Shown in pieces: positions 25,496-36,249 of a stretch of 64,000 nt of DNA. Source of the stretch: Streptomyces sp. TBY4. GTDB lineage: Bacteria; Actinomycetota; Actinomycetes; Streptomycetales; Streptomycetaceae. The position numbers and the translations under genes were made by a program. The notes under the pieces were generated by a model, which worked only from the letters and a program-made list of their open reading frames with translations, did no database searches and had not been told where the DNA came from. Location of the stretch: contig NZ_JANAVF010000009.1 in the NCBI RefSeq assembly GCF_024213195.1, positions 248,001-312,000 of the forward strand. Direction: 5' to 3'. Positions within the stretch are counted from its first letter, which is position 1. Every line of letters begins with the position of its first letter.

Positions 25496-26046
25496 CCGCG
25501 GAGCTGCCCTCGGGCGTACGGGACCTGCTGCTCAGCCGGATCACGGACGTGGCGGACTACCCGAAGCCGGGCGTGATGTTCAAGGACATCACCCCGCTGC
25601 TGGCCGACCCGAAGGCGTTCGGCGCCCTCACGGACGCGCTGGTGGCCCTGGCCGGGCAGTACGGAGCGACGAAGATCGTCGGGCTGGAGGCGCGGGGGTT
25701 CATCCTGGCGGCTCCGGTGGCCGTGCAGGCGGGCATCGGCTTCGTGCCGGTCCGCAAGGCCGGGAAGCTGCCCGGGGCGACGCTCCTGCAGTCCTACGAC
25801 CTGGAGTACGGGTCGGCGGAGATCGAGATCCACGCGGAGGCGCTGGCCGCCGAGGACAGGGTCATGGTCATCGACGACGTGCTGGCCACCGGCGGTACCG
25901 CCGCGGCCTCGCTGGAGCTGATCCGGCGGGCCGGGGCGCAGGTCGCCGGGGTCGCGGTCCTGATGGAGCTCTCGTTCCTGCCGGGCCGTGAGCGGCTGGT
26001 GCCCGCCCTGGGCGATGCGCCGCTGGACGCGCTGATCGTGGTCTGA
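25492..26046 (+). CDS. apt: Adenine phosphoribosyltransferase
   Basis: The 184-aa type I PRTase converts adenine and PRPP to AMP. Motifs: KDITPLL near residue 28, GLEARGFI, and the PRPP loop VMVIDDVLATGGTA. It is translationally coupled to secF (GTGA overlap). A hairpin terminator follows at 26058-26104, so relA is probably transcribed mainly from its own promoter. Confidence 0.95.
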   Translation: MTAELPSGVRDLLLSRITDVADYPKPGVMFKDITPLLADPKAFGALTDALVALAGQYGATKIVGLEARGFILAAPVAVQAGIGFVPVRKAGKLPGATLLQSYDLEYGSAEIEIHAEALAAEDRVMVIDDVLATGGTAAASLELIRRAGAQVAGVAVLMELSFLPGRERLVPALGDAPLDALIVV

Positions 26047-26057
26047 CCACACCGTTC

Positions 26058-26104
26058 GCCGAAGCGGGCGTGCACCGGTAACCCCGGAGCGCGCCCGCTT
26101 CGGC
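26058..26104 (+). terminator. Hairpin terminator after apt
   Basis: GCCGAAGCGGGCG (26058-26070) pairs with CGCCCGCTTCGGC (26092-26104) around a 21-nt loop. Confidence 0.65.
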
Positions 26105-26119
26105 GTGTGCGGGCCGCTG

Positions 26120-26208
26120 CGCGGGGCCGTGTCCCCTACCTGCCCTTCGCCCGTTCCCCGGGGCTCCGCCCCGGACCCCGGTCCTCAAACGCCGGACGGG
26201 CTGGATAT
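26120..26208. repeat. Dispersed intergenic repeat, copy 4 (left half only)
   Basis: GGGGCCGTGTCCCCTACCTG, CCCTTCGCCCGTTCCCCGGG, CTCCGCCCCGGACCCC and CTCAAACGCCGGACGGGCTG form the left arm; no right arm follows. It lies between apt and relA, immediately after the apt terminator. Confidence 0.75.
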
Positions 26209-26244
26209 GGCCGGGCTCGGGGAACAGGGTGGCGGAACCCTCGC

Positions 26245-26250
26245 TACGAT
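26245..26250 (+). promoter_or_regulatory. Probable -10 box for relA
   Basis: TACGAT, in the same GCTACGATGGG context as the box before pgsA, lies 48 nt upstream of the relA start. Confidence 0.45.
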
Positions 26251-26298
26251 GGGTTATCCGGACCGGACACGGGCACCGGATTCCGCTGAGGAGCGCTC

Positions 26299-28734
<2,436 letters not shown>

Positions 28735-28745
28735 GCAGGACATAC

Positions 28746-28786
28746 GGAAGGGCCCCGGTACGCACTGCGTACCGGGGCCCTTCCTG
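28746..28786. terminator. Bidirectional terminator between relA and DUF349 gene
   Basis: A near-perfect palindrome pairs GGAAGGGCCCCGGTACG with CGTACCGGGGCCCTTCC (28746-28784) between convergent genes. Confidence 0.9.
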
Positions 28787-28799
28787 CGTTCTGGAGGCG

Positions 28800-30029
28800 T
28801 CAGCCGCCGAACTCCTCAAGACCCTTCAGCGCCTGGTCCAGCAGGGCCTGGCGGCCCTCCAGCTCCCGGGACAGCTTGTCGGCCTTGGAGTTGTTGCCCT
28901 GCGCGCGCGCCGCGTCGATCTGGCCGCGCAGCTTGTCGACCGCCGCCTGCAGCTGACCCGTCAGACCGGCCGCACGGGCCCGCGCCTCCGGGTTCGTACG
29001 GCGCCACTCGCCCTCCTCGGCCTCCTGGATGGCCCGCTCGACGGCGTGCATCCGGCCCTCGACCTTGGGACGCGCGTCCCGCGGTACGTGGCCGATGGCC
29101 TCCCAGCGCTCGTTCAGGGAGCGGAAAGCCGCACGGGCAGCCTTCAGGTCCGTTACGGGTACGAGCTTCTCGGCCTCGTCGGCCAGCTCCTCCTTCAGCT
29201 TCAGGTTCTCCACCTGCTCGGCGTCGCGCTCGGCGAAGACCTCGCTGCGGGCCGCGAAGAACACGTCCTGGGCGCCGCGGAAACGGTTCCACAGGTCGTC
29301 CTCGGACTCGCGCTGCGCGCGGCCGGCGGCCTTCCAGCTCTCCATCAGCTCGCGGTAGCGCGCGGCCGTCGGACCCCAGTCCGTCGACTTCGACAGCGAC
29401 TCGGCCTCCGCGACCAGCTTCTCCTTGACCTTGCGGGCGTCCTCGCGCTGCGCGTCGAGCGAGGCGAAGTGCGCCTTGCGGCGCTTGGAGAAGGCGGAGC
29501 GGGCGTGCGAGAAGCGGTGCCACAGCTCGTCGTCCGACTTGCGGTCGAGGCGGGGCAGACCCTTCCAGATGTCCACCAGGGCCCGCAGCCGCTCGCCGGC
29601 GCTGCGCCACTGGTCGCTCTGCGCGAGCTCCTCGGCCTCGGTCACCAGCGCGTCCTTGGCCGCACGGGCCTCGTCCGTCTGCTTGGCCTTCTGGACCTTG
29701 CGCTCCTCGCGGCGCGAGTCCACGGTCGACACCAGCTTGTCCAGCCGGACGCGCAGCGCGTCGAGGTCACCGACGGCGTGGTGCTCGTCCACCTGCGTGC
29801 GCAGGTGCTCGATGGCCGTCTGGGCGTCCTTGGCGGCCAGATCGGTGGTCCGCACCCGTCGTTCGAGGAGGCCGATCTCGACCACCAGGCCCTCGTACTT
29901 GCGCTCGAAGTAGGCCAGGGCCTCCTCCGGGGTGCCGGCCTGCCACGAGCCGACGACCTTCTCGCCATCGGCAGTACGCACGTACACGGTGCCGGTCTCG
30001 TCGACTCGGCCCCACGGGTCGCTGCTCAC
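28800..30029 (-). CDS. DUF349 domain-containing coiled-coil protein
   Basis: The 409-aa acidic, highly helical protein consists of repeated DUF349 units; each carries a W..AG.....K..DDELW.RF-like core, seen at about 140-190, 210-265 and 285-345. No membrane segment or enzyme motif. Coiled-coil content is high throughout. The function of the family is unknown; the protein is conserved next to relA in Streptomyces. The start at 30029 opens with SSDPWGRVDE. The 207-bp gap upstream contains a GAGGGGTTCACCCCCT hairpin and nothing else recognisable. Confidence 0.88.
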   Translation of the reverse strand: MSSDPWGRVDETGTVYVRTADGEKVVGSWQAGTPEEALAYFERKYEGLVVEIGLLERRVRTTDLAAKDAQTAIEHLRTQVDEHHAVGDLDALRVRLDKLVSTVDSRREERKVQKAKQTDEARAAKDALVTEAEELAQSDQWRSAGERLRALVDIWKGLPRLDRKSDDELWHRFSHARSAFSKRRKAHFASLDAQREDARKVKEKLVAEAESLSKSTDWGPTAARYRELMESWKAAGRAQRESEDDLWNRFRGAQDVFFAARSEVFAERDAEQVENLKLKEELADEAEKLVPVTDLKAARAAFRSLNERWEAIGHVPRDARPKVEGRMHAVERAIQEAEEGEWRRTNPEARARAAGLTGQLQAAVDKLRGQIDAARAQGNNSKADKLSRELEGRQALLDQALKGLEEFGG

Positions 30030-30236
30030 AGCGCCTCCTCCACCTGATGCCTTGCGAGGGGTTCACCCCCTGGGCATCGTCCACAGTTTCCTGGGGCGGG
30101 CCGCGCCCGCCCTGCACAACGCCAACATAGGCGACCGCCGGGCCGGCTGTCCGCATCCAGCACGACGCAATATCGGCGTACCGACGTCAGAAGAGCCGTC
30201 GCGGATGCGGACCGGGCCCGGGGCGCCCGGTCCCGG

Positions 30237-31025
30237 TCAGTTCTGGGTGACGGTGCCCTTCTCGATGGTCACCGGGGTCTTGGGAGCCCCGTCCGTCTGG
30301 CCGTTGTCCGTACCGGCCTTGGCCACCTCTTCGAGCACCTTCAGACCGGCCGCGTCGATCTTGCCGAAGGGGGTGTACGAGGGGGGAAGCGGGCTGTCCT
30401 TGTAGACCAGGAAGAACTGGCTGCCGCCCGAGCCGGGCTTGCCGGTGTTGGCCATGGCCACCGTGCCCGCCGGGTAGGTGACCTGGCCGGTCTCGTTGGG
30501 CTTGCCCAGCGCGTCGAGGTTCTCGTCCGCGATGGTGTAGCCGGGGCCGCCCATGCCGGTGCCCTGCGGGTCACCGCACTGCAGGACGAAGATCCCGCTC
30601 GTCGTCAGGCGGTGGCACTTGGTGTTGTCGAAGAAGTTCTTGTCGGCGAGTGACTTGAACGAGTTGACCGTCTGCGGGGTCTTCGCCGCGTCCATCTCGA
30701 ACTTGATGTCGCCCGCGCTCGTCTTCAGGTCGAAGGTGTACTTCGCCTTGGCGTCGATCGCCATCGCCGGGGAGGGGGACTGCTGCGGGGTGGGCGCGGC
30801 CGAGGCCGAGGGGGTCGCGGCCGGGTCGGCCGCCTCGTCCTTCTTGTCCTTGTCGAACACACCGCCGGCCACGAGGCCGACCAGCGCCGCGACGACCACG
30901 GCCACCGCCGCACCGACCACGGCCATCCGCTTGCGCGACTTCTGCCGCGCTTCGGCACGCCGCTTCTGCTGGCGTTCGTACTTCTCCCTGGCGAGCTGGC
31001 GCCGCCGCTGATCGCTCGTGACCAC
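30237..31025 (-). CDS. Membrane-anchored cyclophilin-type peptidyl-prolyl isomerase
   Basis: The 262-aa protein has a very basic cytoplasmic N-terminus (1-33), one membrane helix (about 34-55), a Pro/Ser/Ala-rich linker (63-88) and an extracellular cyclophilin domain (about 93-262). The domain has conserved FKSLADKNFFDNTKCHRL, AMANTGKPGSGGSQFF and a C-terminal PFG segment. The residue usually given as the catalytic Arg is replaced by His-Arg spacing within CHRL, which is normal for this subgroup. It would fold exported proteins, consistent with the secDF genes nearby. The GTG at 31025 is preceded by AAGGAGA. Confidence 0.9.
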   Translation of the reverse strand: MVTSDQRRRQLAREKYERQQKRRAEARQKSRKRMAVVGAAVAVVVAALVGLVAGGVFDKDKKDEAADPAATPSASAAPTPQQSPSPAMAIDAKAKYTFDLKTSAGDIKFEMDAAKTPQTVNSFKSLADKNFFDNTKCHRLTTSGIFVLQCGDPQGTGMGGPGYTIADENLDALGKPNETGQVTYPAGTVAMANTGKPGSGGSQFFLVYKDSPLPPSYTPFGKIDAAGLKVLEEVAKAGTDNGQTDGAPKTPVTIEKGTVTQN

Positions 31026-31178
31026 CGGGTCGTCTCCTTGTGCGTATCTGGTACCACTGTCCGGGCTGGGTTAGGCCGTACCGTATATGGGTTCGCTGTG
31101 TAATGAGCGGCGCCGGTACCCTCTGAGCAGCAGCATTCGGATCTGCAGCCTCCCGCCGGACGACGATTGAGGACGAAC

Positions 31179-31889
31179 GTGCTGATTGCCGGATTCCCCG
31201 CCGGGGCCTGGGGGACCAACTGTTACGTGGTCGCCCCCGCCGCCGGTGAGGAGTGCGTCATCATCGACCCGGGCCACCAGGCCACCCAGGGTGTCGAGGA
31301 GACGCTGAAGAAGCACCGGCTCAAGCCCGTCGCGGTCGTCCTGACCCATGGCCACATCGATCATGTGGCCTCGGTGGTCCCGGTGTGCGGAGCACACGAC
31401 GTACCGGCCTGGATCCACCCCGAGGACCGCTTCATGATGAGCGACCCGGAGAAGGCACTCGGCCGTTCCCTCGGAGCGCAGCTGATGGGCGAGCTCACCG
31501 TGGGGGAGCCCTCCGACGTCAAGGAGCTCAACGACGGCGCGAAGCTCGCCCTCGCGGGCATGGAGCTCACCGTGTCGCACGCCCCGGGCCATACCAGGGG
31601 GTCGGTGACCTTCGGGATGCCCGAGGCGGGGGACATCCCGCCGCTGCTGTTCTCGGGCGACCTGCTCTTCGCCGGCTCCATCGGGCGTACCGACTTCCCC
31701 GGCGGCAGCCACGCCGACATGCTCGAATCGCTGGCCCGCGTGTGCCTGCCGCTCGACGACTCGACCGTGGTGCTGCCCGGACACAACGAGCACACGACCA
31801 TTGGCCGTGAGCGAGCCACCAACCCGTACCTGCGGCAGGTGGCCGCCGGCCTGGGAGACGGTTTCACGTCTCCACGACGAGGAATGTGA
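31179..31889 (+). CDS. Metallo-beta-lactamase fold hydrolase (glyoxalase II-like)
   Basis: The 236-aa protein has the zinc-binding motif THGHIDH and downstream ligands in APGHTRGS, FSGDLLF and LPGHNEHT, i.e. the complete MBL dinuclear site. Layout and length fit the glyoxalase II-type subgroup that sits before hisS in actinobacteria; the physiological substrate is unknown. GTG 31179 is preferred over TTG 31167 because GAGGA lies 7 nt upstream of it. hisS starts 10 nt after its stop, so the two are probably one operon. Confidence 0.88.
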   Translation: MLIAGFPAGAWGTNCYVVAPAAGEECVIIDPGHQATQGVEETLKKHRLKPVAVVLTHGHIDHVASVVPVCGAHDVPAWIHPEDRFMMSDPEKALGRSLGAQLMGELTVGEPSDVKELNDGAKLALAGMELTVSHAPGHTRGSVTFGMPEAGDIPPLLFSGDLLFAGSIGRTDFPGGSHADMLESLARVCLPLDDSTVVLPGHNEHTTIGRERATNPYLRQVAAGLGDGFTSPRRGM

Positions 31890-31899
31890 CGAGAGTTTC

Positions 31900-33159
31900 G
31901 TGAGTACTTTTCAGGCCCCCAAGGGCACGTACGACCTGCTGCCGCCCCGCTCCGCCACCTTCCTGGCGGTCCGCGAGGCGATCTCCGCGCCCCTGAGGAA
32001 CTCCGGCTACGGCTACGTGGAGACCCCCGGCTTCGAGAACGTGGAGCTCTTCTCCCGCGGAGTCGGCGAGTCCACCGACATCGTCAGCAAGGAGATGTAC
32101 ACCCTCACCACGAAGGGCGGCGACCAGCTCGCCCTGCGCCCCGAGGGCACCGCCTCCGTGCTCCGCGCCGCCCTGCAGGGCAACCTGCACAAGCTCGGCG
32201 GGCTGCCCGTCAAGCTCTGGTACTCCGGCTCGTACTACCGCTACGAGCGGGCCCAGGCGGGACGCTACCGCCACTTCTCCCAGGTCGGCGCCGAGGCCAT
32301 CGGAGCCGAGGACCCGGCCCTGGACGCCGAGCTGATCATCCTGGCCGACCAGGCGTACCGCTCGCTGGGCCTGCGCAACTTCCGCATCCTGCTGAACTCG
32401 CTCGGAGACAAGGAGTGCCGCCCGGTGTACCGGGAGGCCCTCCAGACCTTCCTGCGCGGGCTCGACCTCGATGCGGAGACCGTGCGCCGGGCCGAGATCA
32501 ACCCGCTGCGCGTGCTCGACGACAAGCGGGCCGACGTGCAGAAGCAGCTCGTCGGCGCCCCCATGCTGCGCGACTACCTCTGCGACGCCTGCAAGGCGTA
32601 CCACGAGGAGGTCCGGGCGCTGGTGACGGCGGCCGGGGTCGCCTTCGAGGACGACGAGAAGCTCGTGCGCGGCCTGGACTACTACACCCGCACCACCTTC
32701 GAGTTCGTCCACGACGGTCTGGGCTCCCAGTCCGCGGTGGGCGGCGGCGGCCGCTACGACGGCCTCTCCGAGATGATCGGCGGCCCCGCGCTGCCCTCCG
32801 TGGGCTGGGCGCTGGGCGTGGACCGTACGGTGCTGGCGCTCGAAGCGGAGGGCGTCGAACTGGACATCCCCTCCGCGACCTCCGTCTTCGCGGTGGCGCT
32901 CGGCGCGGCCAAGCCGGTGCTGTTCGGTCTGGTGACCGAGCTGCGGCGGGCCGGGGTCGCGGCCGACATCTCCTACGGGGGCAAGGGCCTCAAGGGTGCG
33001 ATGAAGGACGCGAACCGCTCGGGGGCGCGGTTCGCGGTGGTCGCGGGGGACCGTGACCTCGAAGAGGGCGTCGTCCAGCTGAAGGACATGGAGTCCGGCG
33101 AGCAGACCCCGGTGGCCGTCGCCGACGTGGTCGCGACGGTCCGGGCCCGCCTGGCCTGA
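31900..33159 (+). CDS. hisS: Histidine-tRNA ligase
   Basis: The 419-aa class II synthetase charges tRNA-His. Motif 2 and neighbouring histidine-specific elements are visible as RYERAQAGRYRHFSQ, and the HisA signature as GLDYYTRTTFEF, with GGGGRYDGL in motif 3. A C-terminal anticodon-binding domain spans about 330-418. The GTG at 31900 follows the AATGTGACGAGAG region. A GC-rich terminator follows. Confidence 0.96.
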   Translation: MSTFQAPKGTYDLLPPRSATFLAVREAISAPLRNSGYGYVETPGFENVELFSRGVGESTDIVSKEMYTLTTKGGDQLALRPEGTASVLRAALQGNLHKLGGLPVKLWYSGSYYRYERAQAGRYRHFSQVGAEAIGAEDPALDAELIILADQAYRSLGLRNFRILLNSLGDKECRPVYREALQTFLRGLDLDAETVRRAEINPLRVLDDKRADVQKQLVGAPMLRDYLCDACKAYHEEVRALVTAAGVAFEDDEKLVRGLDYYTRTTFEFVHDGLGSQSAVGGGGRYDGLSEMIGGPALPSVGWALGVDRTVLALEAEGVELDIPSATSVFAVALGAAKPVLFGLVTELRRAGVAADISYGGKGLKGAMKDANRSGARFAVVAGDRDLEEGVVQLKDMESGEQTPVAVADVVATVRARLA

Positions 33160-33171
33160 CGCTTGCGCCGC

Positions 33172-33208
33172 GGGGCGGGGTGGGGGTCTTCTCCCCACCC
33201 CGCCCCTT
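33172..33208 (+). terminator. Terminator after hisS
   Basis: GGGGCGGGGTGGGG (33172-33185) pairs with CCCCACCCCGCCCC (33193-33206), followed by TT. Confidence 0.8.
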
Positions 33209-33292
33209 CGCGGTTTCCCGGGGCGGAACAGTCCGGCCGGGTACGGCACAATGGCCGGTGCTTGTTGACCTTGCGGATGTGGAGCGGGCGGG

Positions 33293-33913
33293 ATGACGAC
33301 ACGAGGGACCGATACGGATACCGCCGAGCCGCGGACGGCCGTCGGCGGCAGCCGGGCGCTCGCCCTGCTGCTGGTGATCACGGGAGCCGCGGGACTGCTC
33401 GCGGCCTGGGTCATCACGATCGACAAGTTCAAGCTGCTGGAGGACCCGGACTTCGTCCCGGGCTGCAGCCTGAACCCGATCGTCTCCTGCGGCAACATCA
33501 TGAAGAGCGACCAGGCGTCCGTCTTCGGCTTCCCGAACCCGATGCTGGGCCTGGTCACCTACGGCATGGTCGTCTGCGTCGGCATGAGCCTGCTCGCCCG
33601 GGCGCGCTTCCCGCGCTGGTACTGGCTCACCCTGAACGCCGGGATGCTCTTCGGCGTCGGCTTCTGCACCTGGCTGATGTACCAGTCGCTCTACGTGATC
33701 AGCTCCCTGTGCCTGTGGTGCTGCCTGGCCTGGGTCGCCACGATCATCATGTTCTGGTACGTGACCTCGCACAACGTCCGCAACCAGCTGCTGCCGGCCC
33801 CCGGCTGGCTGCGCGGCTTCTTCGACGAGTTCACCTGGGTGCTGCCCGTCCTGCACATCGGGATCATCGGCATGCTGATCCTGACCCGCTGGTGGGACTT
33901 CTGGACCTCCTGA
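33293..33913 (+). CDS. Vitamin K epoxide reductase (VKOR) family membrane protein
   Basis: The 206-aa polytopic protein has four to five membrane segments (about 22-40, 84-102, 112-130, 133-156, 180-200). It shows the VKOR cysteine layout: C58 and C66 in the extracytoplasmic loop, and the active-site C140-L-W-C143 in the fourth helix. Bacterial VKOR homologues reoxidise DsbA-like thiol oxidases with quinone, so a role in disulfide formation outside the membrane is likely. The thioredoxin-like partner is not in the window. ATG 33293 follows GGAGCGGGCGGG. Confidence 0.9.
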   Translation: MTTRGTDTDTAEPRTAVGGSRALALLLVITGAAGLLAAWVITIDKFKLLEDPDFVPGCSLNPIVSCGNIMKSDQASVFGFPNPMLGLVTYGMVVCVGMSLLARARFPRWYWLTLNAGMLFGVGFCTWLMYQSLYVISSLCLWCCLAWVATIIMFWYVTSHNVRNQLLPAPGWLRGFFDEFTWVLPVLHIGIIGMLILTRWWDFWTS

Positions 33914-33945
33914 TACGTCAGGGCGGGAGTGTCGGTGGCCTCGCA

Positions 33946-33951
33946 TAGGCT
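33946..33951 (+). promoter_or_regulatory. -10 box for leaderless rarA transcript
   Basis: TAGGCT ends 6 nt before the GTG at 33958; no ribosome-binding site is visible between them. Confidence 0.5.
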
Positions 33952-33957
33952 TCCGGG

Positions 33958-35313
33958 GTGGAACCAGACCTCTTCACCGCCGCCGCCGAAGACCGCCAGG
34001 CGAAGGACCCCTCCAGTTCTCCGCTCGCCGTCCGGATGCGCCCGCGCACCCTGGACGAGGTCGTCGGCCAGCAGCACCTGCTGAAGCCCGGCTCTCCGCT
34101 GCGGCGGCTCGTCGGGGACGGGGCGGGCGGTCCCGCCGGGGCCTCCTCGGTGATCCTCTGGGGCCCGCCGGGCATCGGCAAGACCACCCTCGCGTACGTG
34201 GTGAGCCAGGCCACGAAGAAGCGGTTCGTCGAGCTGTCCGCGATCACCGCCGGAGTGAAGGAAGTACGGGCCGTCATCGAGGGCGCCAAGCGGGCGGCCG
34301 GCGGATACGGCAAGGACACCGTCCTCTTCCTCGACGAGATCCACCGCTTCAGCAAGGCGCAGCAGGACTCGCTGCTGCCGGCCGTGGAGAACCGCTGGGT
34401 CACGCTGATCGCCGCCACCACGGAGAACCCGTACTTCTCGATCATCTCCCCGCTGCTGTCGCGCTCCCTGCTGCTGACGCTGGAACCGCTGACCGACGAG
34501 GACCTCAGCGCCCTGATGCACCGGGCGCTGACCGAGGAGCGGGGTCTCGGAGGCGCGGTCACCCTGCCGCCGGACGCGGAGGCGCACCTGCTGCGGATCG
34601 CCGGCGGGGACGCGCGGCGCGCGCTGACGGCCCTGGAGGCGGGAGCGGGCTCGGCGATCGCCAAGGGGGAGCCGGAGATCAGCCTCCAGACGGTGGAGGA
34701 GGCCGTCGACCGGGCCGCGGTGAAGTACGACCGGGACGGCGACCAGCACTACGACGTGGCGAGCGCGCTGATCAAGTCGATCCGGGGCTCGGACGTGGAC
34801 GCGGCGCTGCACTATCTGGCGCGCATGATCGAAGCGGGGGAGGACCCCCGGTTCATCGCGCGCCGGCTGATGATCTCGGCGAGCGAGGACATCGGGCTGG
34901 CGGATCCGACGGCCCTGCCGCTCGCGGTGGCCGCCGCCCAGGCGGTGGCGATGATCGGCTTCCCGGAAGCCTCGCTCACGCTGTCGCACGTGACGATCGC
35001 GCTGGCGCTGGCCCCGAAGTCGAACACCGCGACGACGGCGATCGGCGCGGCGCTGGCGGATGTCCGGGCCGGGCTGGCGGGGTCCGTGCCGGCGCACTTG
35101 CGTGACGGGCACTACAAGGGGGCGGCGAAGCTGGGGCACGCGGTGGGGTACGTGTACCCGCACGACGTGCCCGGAGCGATTGCTGCGCAGCAGTACGCGC
35201 CGGATGCGGTGCACGGCAAGCGCTACTACGAGCCGACCCGGTACGGAGCCGAAGCCCGCTACGCGGACGTGGTGGAAAAGGTCCGCGAGCGGCTCCGAGG
35301 CGCGGGCTCGTAA
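33958..35313 (+). CDS. rarA: Replication-associated recombination protein A (RarA/MgsA)
   Basis: The 451-aa AAA+ ATPase is related to clamp loaders and acts at stalled replication forks. Walker A is GPPGIGKTT, Walker B is LFLDEIHRFSKAQQD, and sensor 1 is ATTENP. The C-terminal tetramerisation domain includes ASEDIGLADP and the GHYKGAAKLGHA region typical of RarA. The GTG start directly follows a -10-like box. Repeat copy 5 begins a few bases after its stop. Confidence 0.94.
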   Translation: MEPDLFTAAAEDRQAKDPSSSPLAVRMRPRTLDEVVGQQHLLKPGSPLRRLVGDGAGGPAGASSVILWGPPGIGKTTLAYVVSQATKKRFVELSAITAGVKEVRAVIEGAKRAAGGYGKDTVLFLDEIHRFSKAQQDSLLPAVENRWVTLIAATTENPYFSIISPLLSRSLLLTLEPLTDEDLSALMHRALTEERGLGGAVTLPPDAEAHLLRIAGGDARRALTALEAGAGSAIAKGEPEISLQTVEEAVDRAAVKYDRDGDQHYDVASALIKSIRGSDVDAALHYLARMIEAGEDPRFIARRLMISASEDIGLADPTALPLAVAAAQAVAMIGFPEASLTLSHVTIALALAPKSNTATTAIGAALADVRAGLAGSVPAHLRDGHYKGAAKLGHAVGYVYPHDVPGAIAAQQYAPDAVHGKRYYEPTRYGAEARYADVVEKVRERLRGAGS

Positions 35314-35317
35314 CCTG

Positions 35318-35476
35318 CGGCGCCGTTCCCGGGGGCCAGCCCCCGGACCCCCGCTCCTCAAACGCCGGAGGGGCTGGATTCGGCTGAGGCCGGGGAAATC
35401 CAGCCCCTCCGGCGTTTGAGGAGCGGGGTCTGGGGCGGAGCCCCAGGGAACGGTGGAAGGGCGGGTAGGGGATCTC
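35318..35476. repeat. Dispersed intergenic inverted repeat, copy 5 (left end truncated)
   Basis: The inner part of both arms is near perfect: CTCCTCAAACGCCGGAGGGG CTGGATT on the left and ATCCAGCCCCTCCGGCGTTT GAGGAG on the right. The right arm continues to GGTGGAAGGGCGGGTAGGGG, but the corresponding left end (CTACCCGCC...) is missing. It lies between rarA and the lipoprotein gene. Confidence 0.85.
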
Positions 35477-35526
35477 GCCCCGCGCAGCGGCGTCGTGTCG
35501 CGGGTTCCTGGCAAGGGGGGCGGGCC

Positions 35527-35532
35527 TAGGCT
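35527..35532 (+). promoter_or_regulatory. -10 box for leaderless lipoprotein transcript
   Basis: TAGGCT ends 6 nt before the ATG at 35539, without a Shine-Dalgarno. Confidence 0.5.
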
Positions 35533-35538
35533 CCGGCC

Positions 35539-36249
35539 ATGGGACGCCGGGCTTTGCTCATCGCCGTGACGGCAGTACTGCTGCTCAGTGGGTGTCACCA
35601 CGGAGACGGCGACAGGGCGCAGGCCAGCGCCGCCGCCCTCGTTGCGCAGGTCCCCCTCGCGAGTGCCGGGTTCCCGCCCTCCGCGGCGGCCGCCAGGAGT
35701 CAGCTGGGCGGGCTCAAGGTCGAGTGGGGCAAGAACTGGGAGACGTACAAGCGCGAGAACTTCGGCAAGTACTGGTCGGACGAGACCGACGCCGTCGGTG
35801 GGCGCAACGGGTGCGATACACGGGACGACGTCCTGCGCCGCGACCTGAGGGAGCTGCGCGAGGGCGACAGGAACCCCTGCGTCGTGCTGTCCGGGGTGCT
35901 CAAGGACCCGTACACGGGGAAGGAGCTCCCTTACACCTACCGCCGCGCCTCGCAGATCCAGACCGACCACGTCGTCGCCCTCGGCGCCGCCTGGCGCGGG
36001 GGCGCCTACGCCTGGACCCCGCAGCGGCGCCTGGAGTACGCCAACGACCTGGACGTGCTGCTCGCCGTGGACAAGCAGACGAACTACGAGAAGAGCAGCA
36101 AGACCGCCGACAAGTGGAAGCCGCCCCAGAAGGGCTACTGGTGCGAGTACGCGCGGCGGTACACCGGCATCAAGGCGAAGTACGGGCTCTCGGTGACCCC
36201 GCCGGAGAAGCAGGCGCTGCAGGAGATGCTCGGCACCTGCCCTAGCTGA
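35539..36249 (+). CDS. Secreted lipoprotein with HNH endonuclease-family (DUF1524/GmrSD C-terminal-like) domain
   Basis: The 236-aa product starts with a lipoprotein signal peptide (basic MGRR, hydrophobic 5-15, lipobox LLSGC with C19). The mature part contains NGCDTRDDVLRRDL, then QTDHVVALGAAWRGG and a later N/D/K-rich segment, the His-Asn layout of the HNH-like DUF1524 family. The conserved acid and His residues look intact, so an extracellular membrane-attached nuclease is the best guess. Possible roles are nucleic acid scavenging or DNA uptake; nothing nearby decides. Its stop overlaps the convergent DUF2470 gene by 8 nt. Confidence 0.85.
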   Translation: MGRRALLIAVTAVLLLSGCHHGDGDRAQASAAALVAQVPLASAGFPPSAAAARSQLGGLKVEWGKNWETYKRENFGKYWSDETDAVGGRNGCDTRDDVLRRDLRELREGDRNPCVVLSGVLKDPYTGKELPYTYRRASQIQTDHVVALGAAWRGGAYAWTPQRRLEYANDLDVLLAVDKQTNYEKSSKTADKWKPPQKGYWCEYARRYTGIKAKYGLSVTPPEKQALQEMLGTCPS

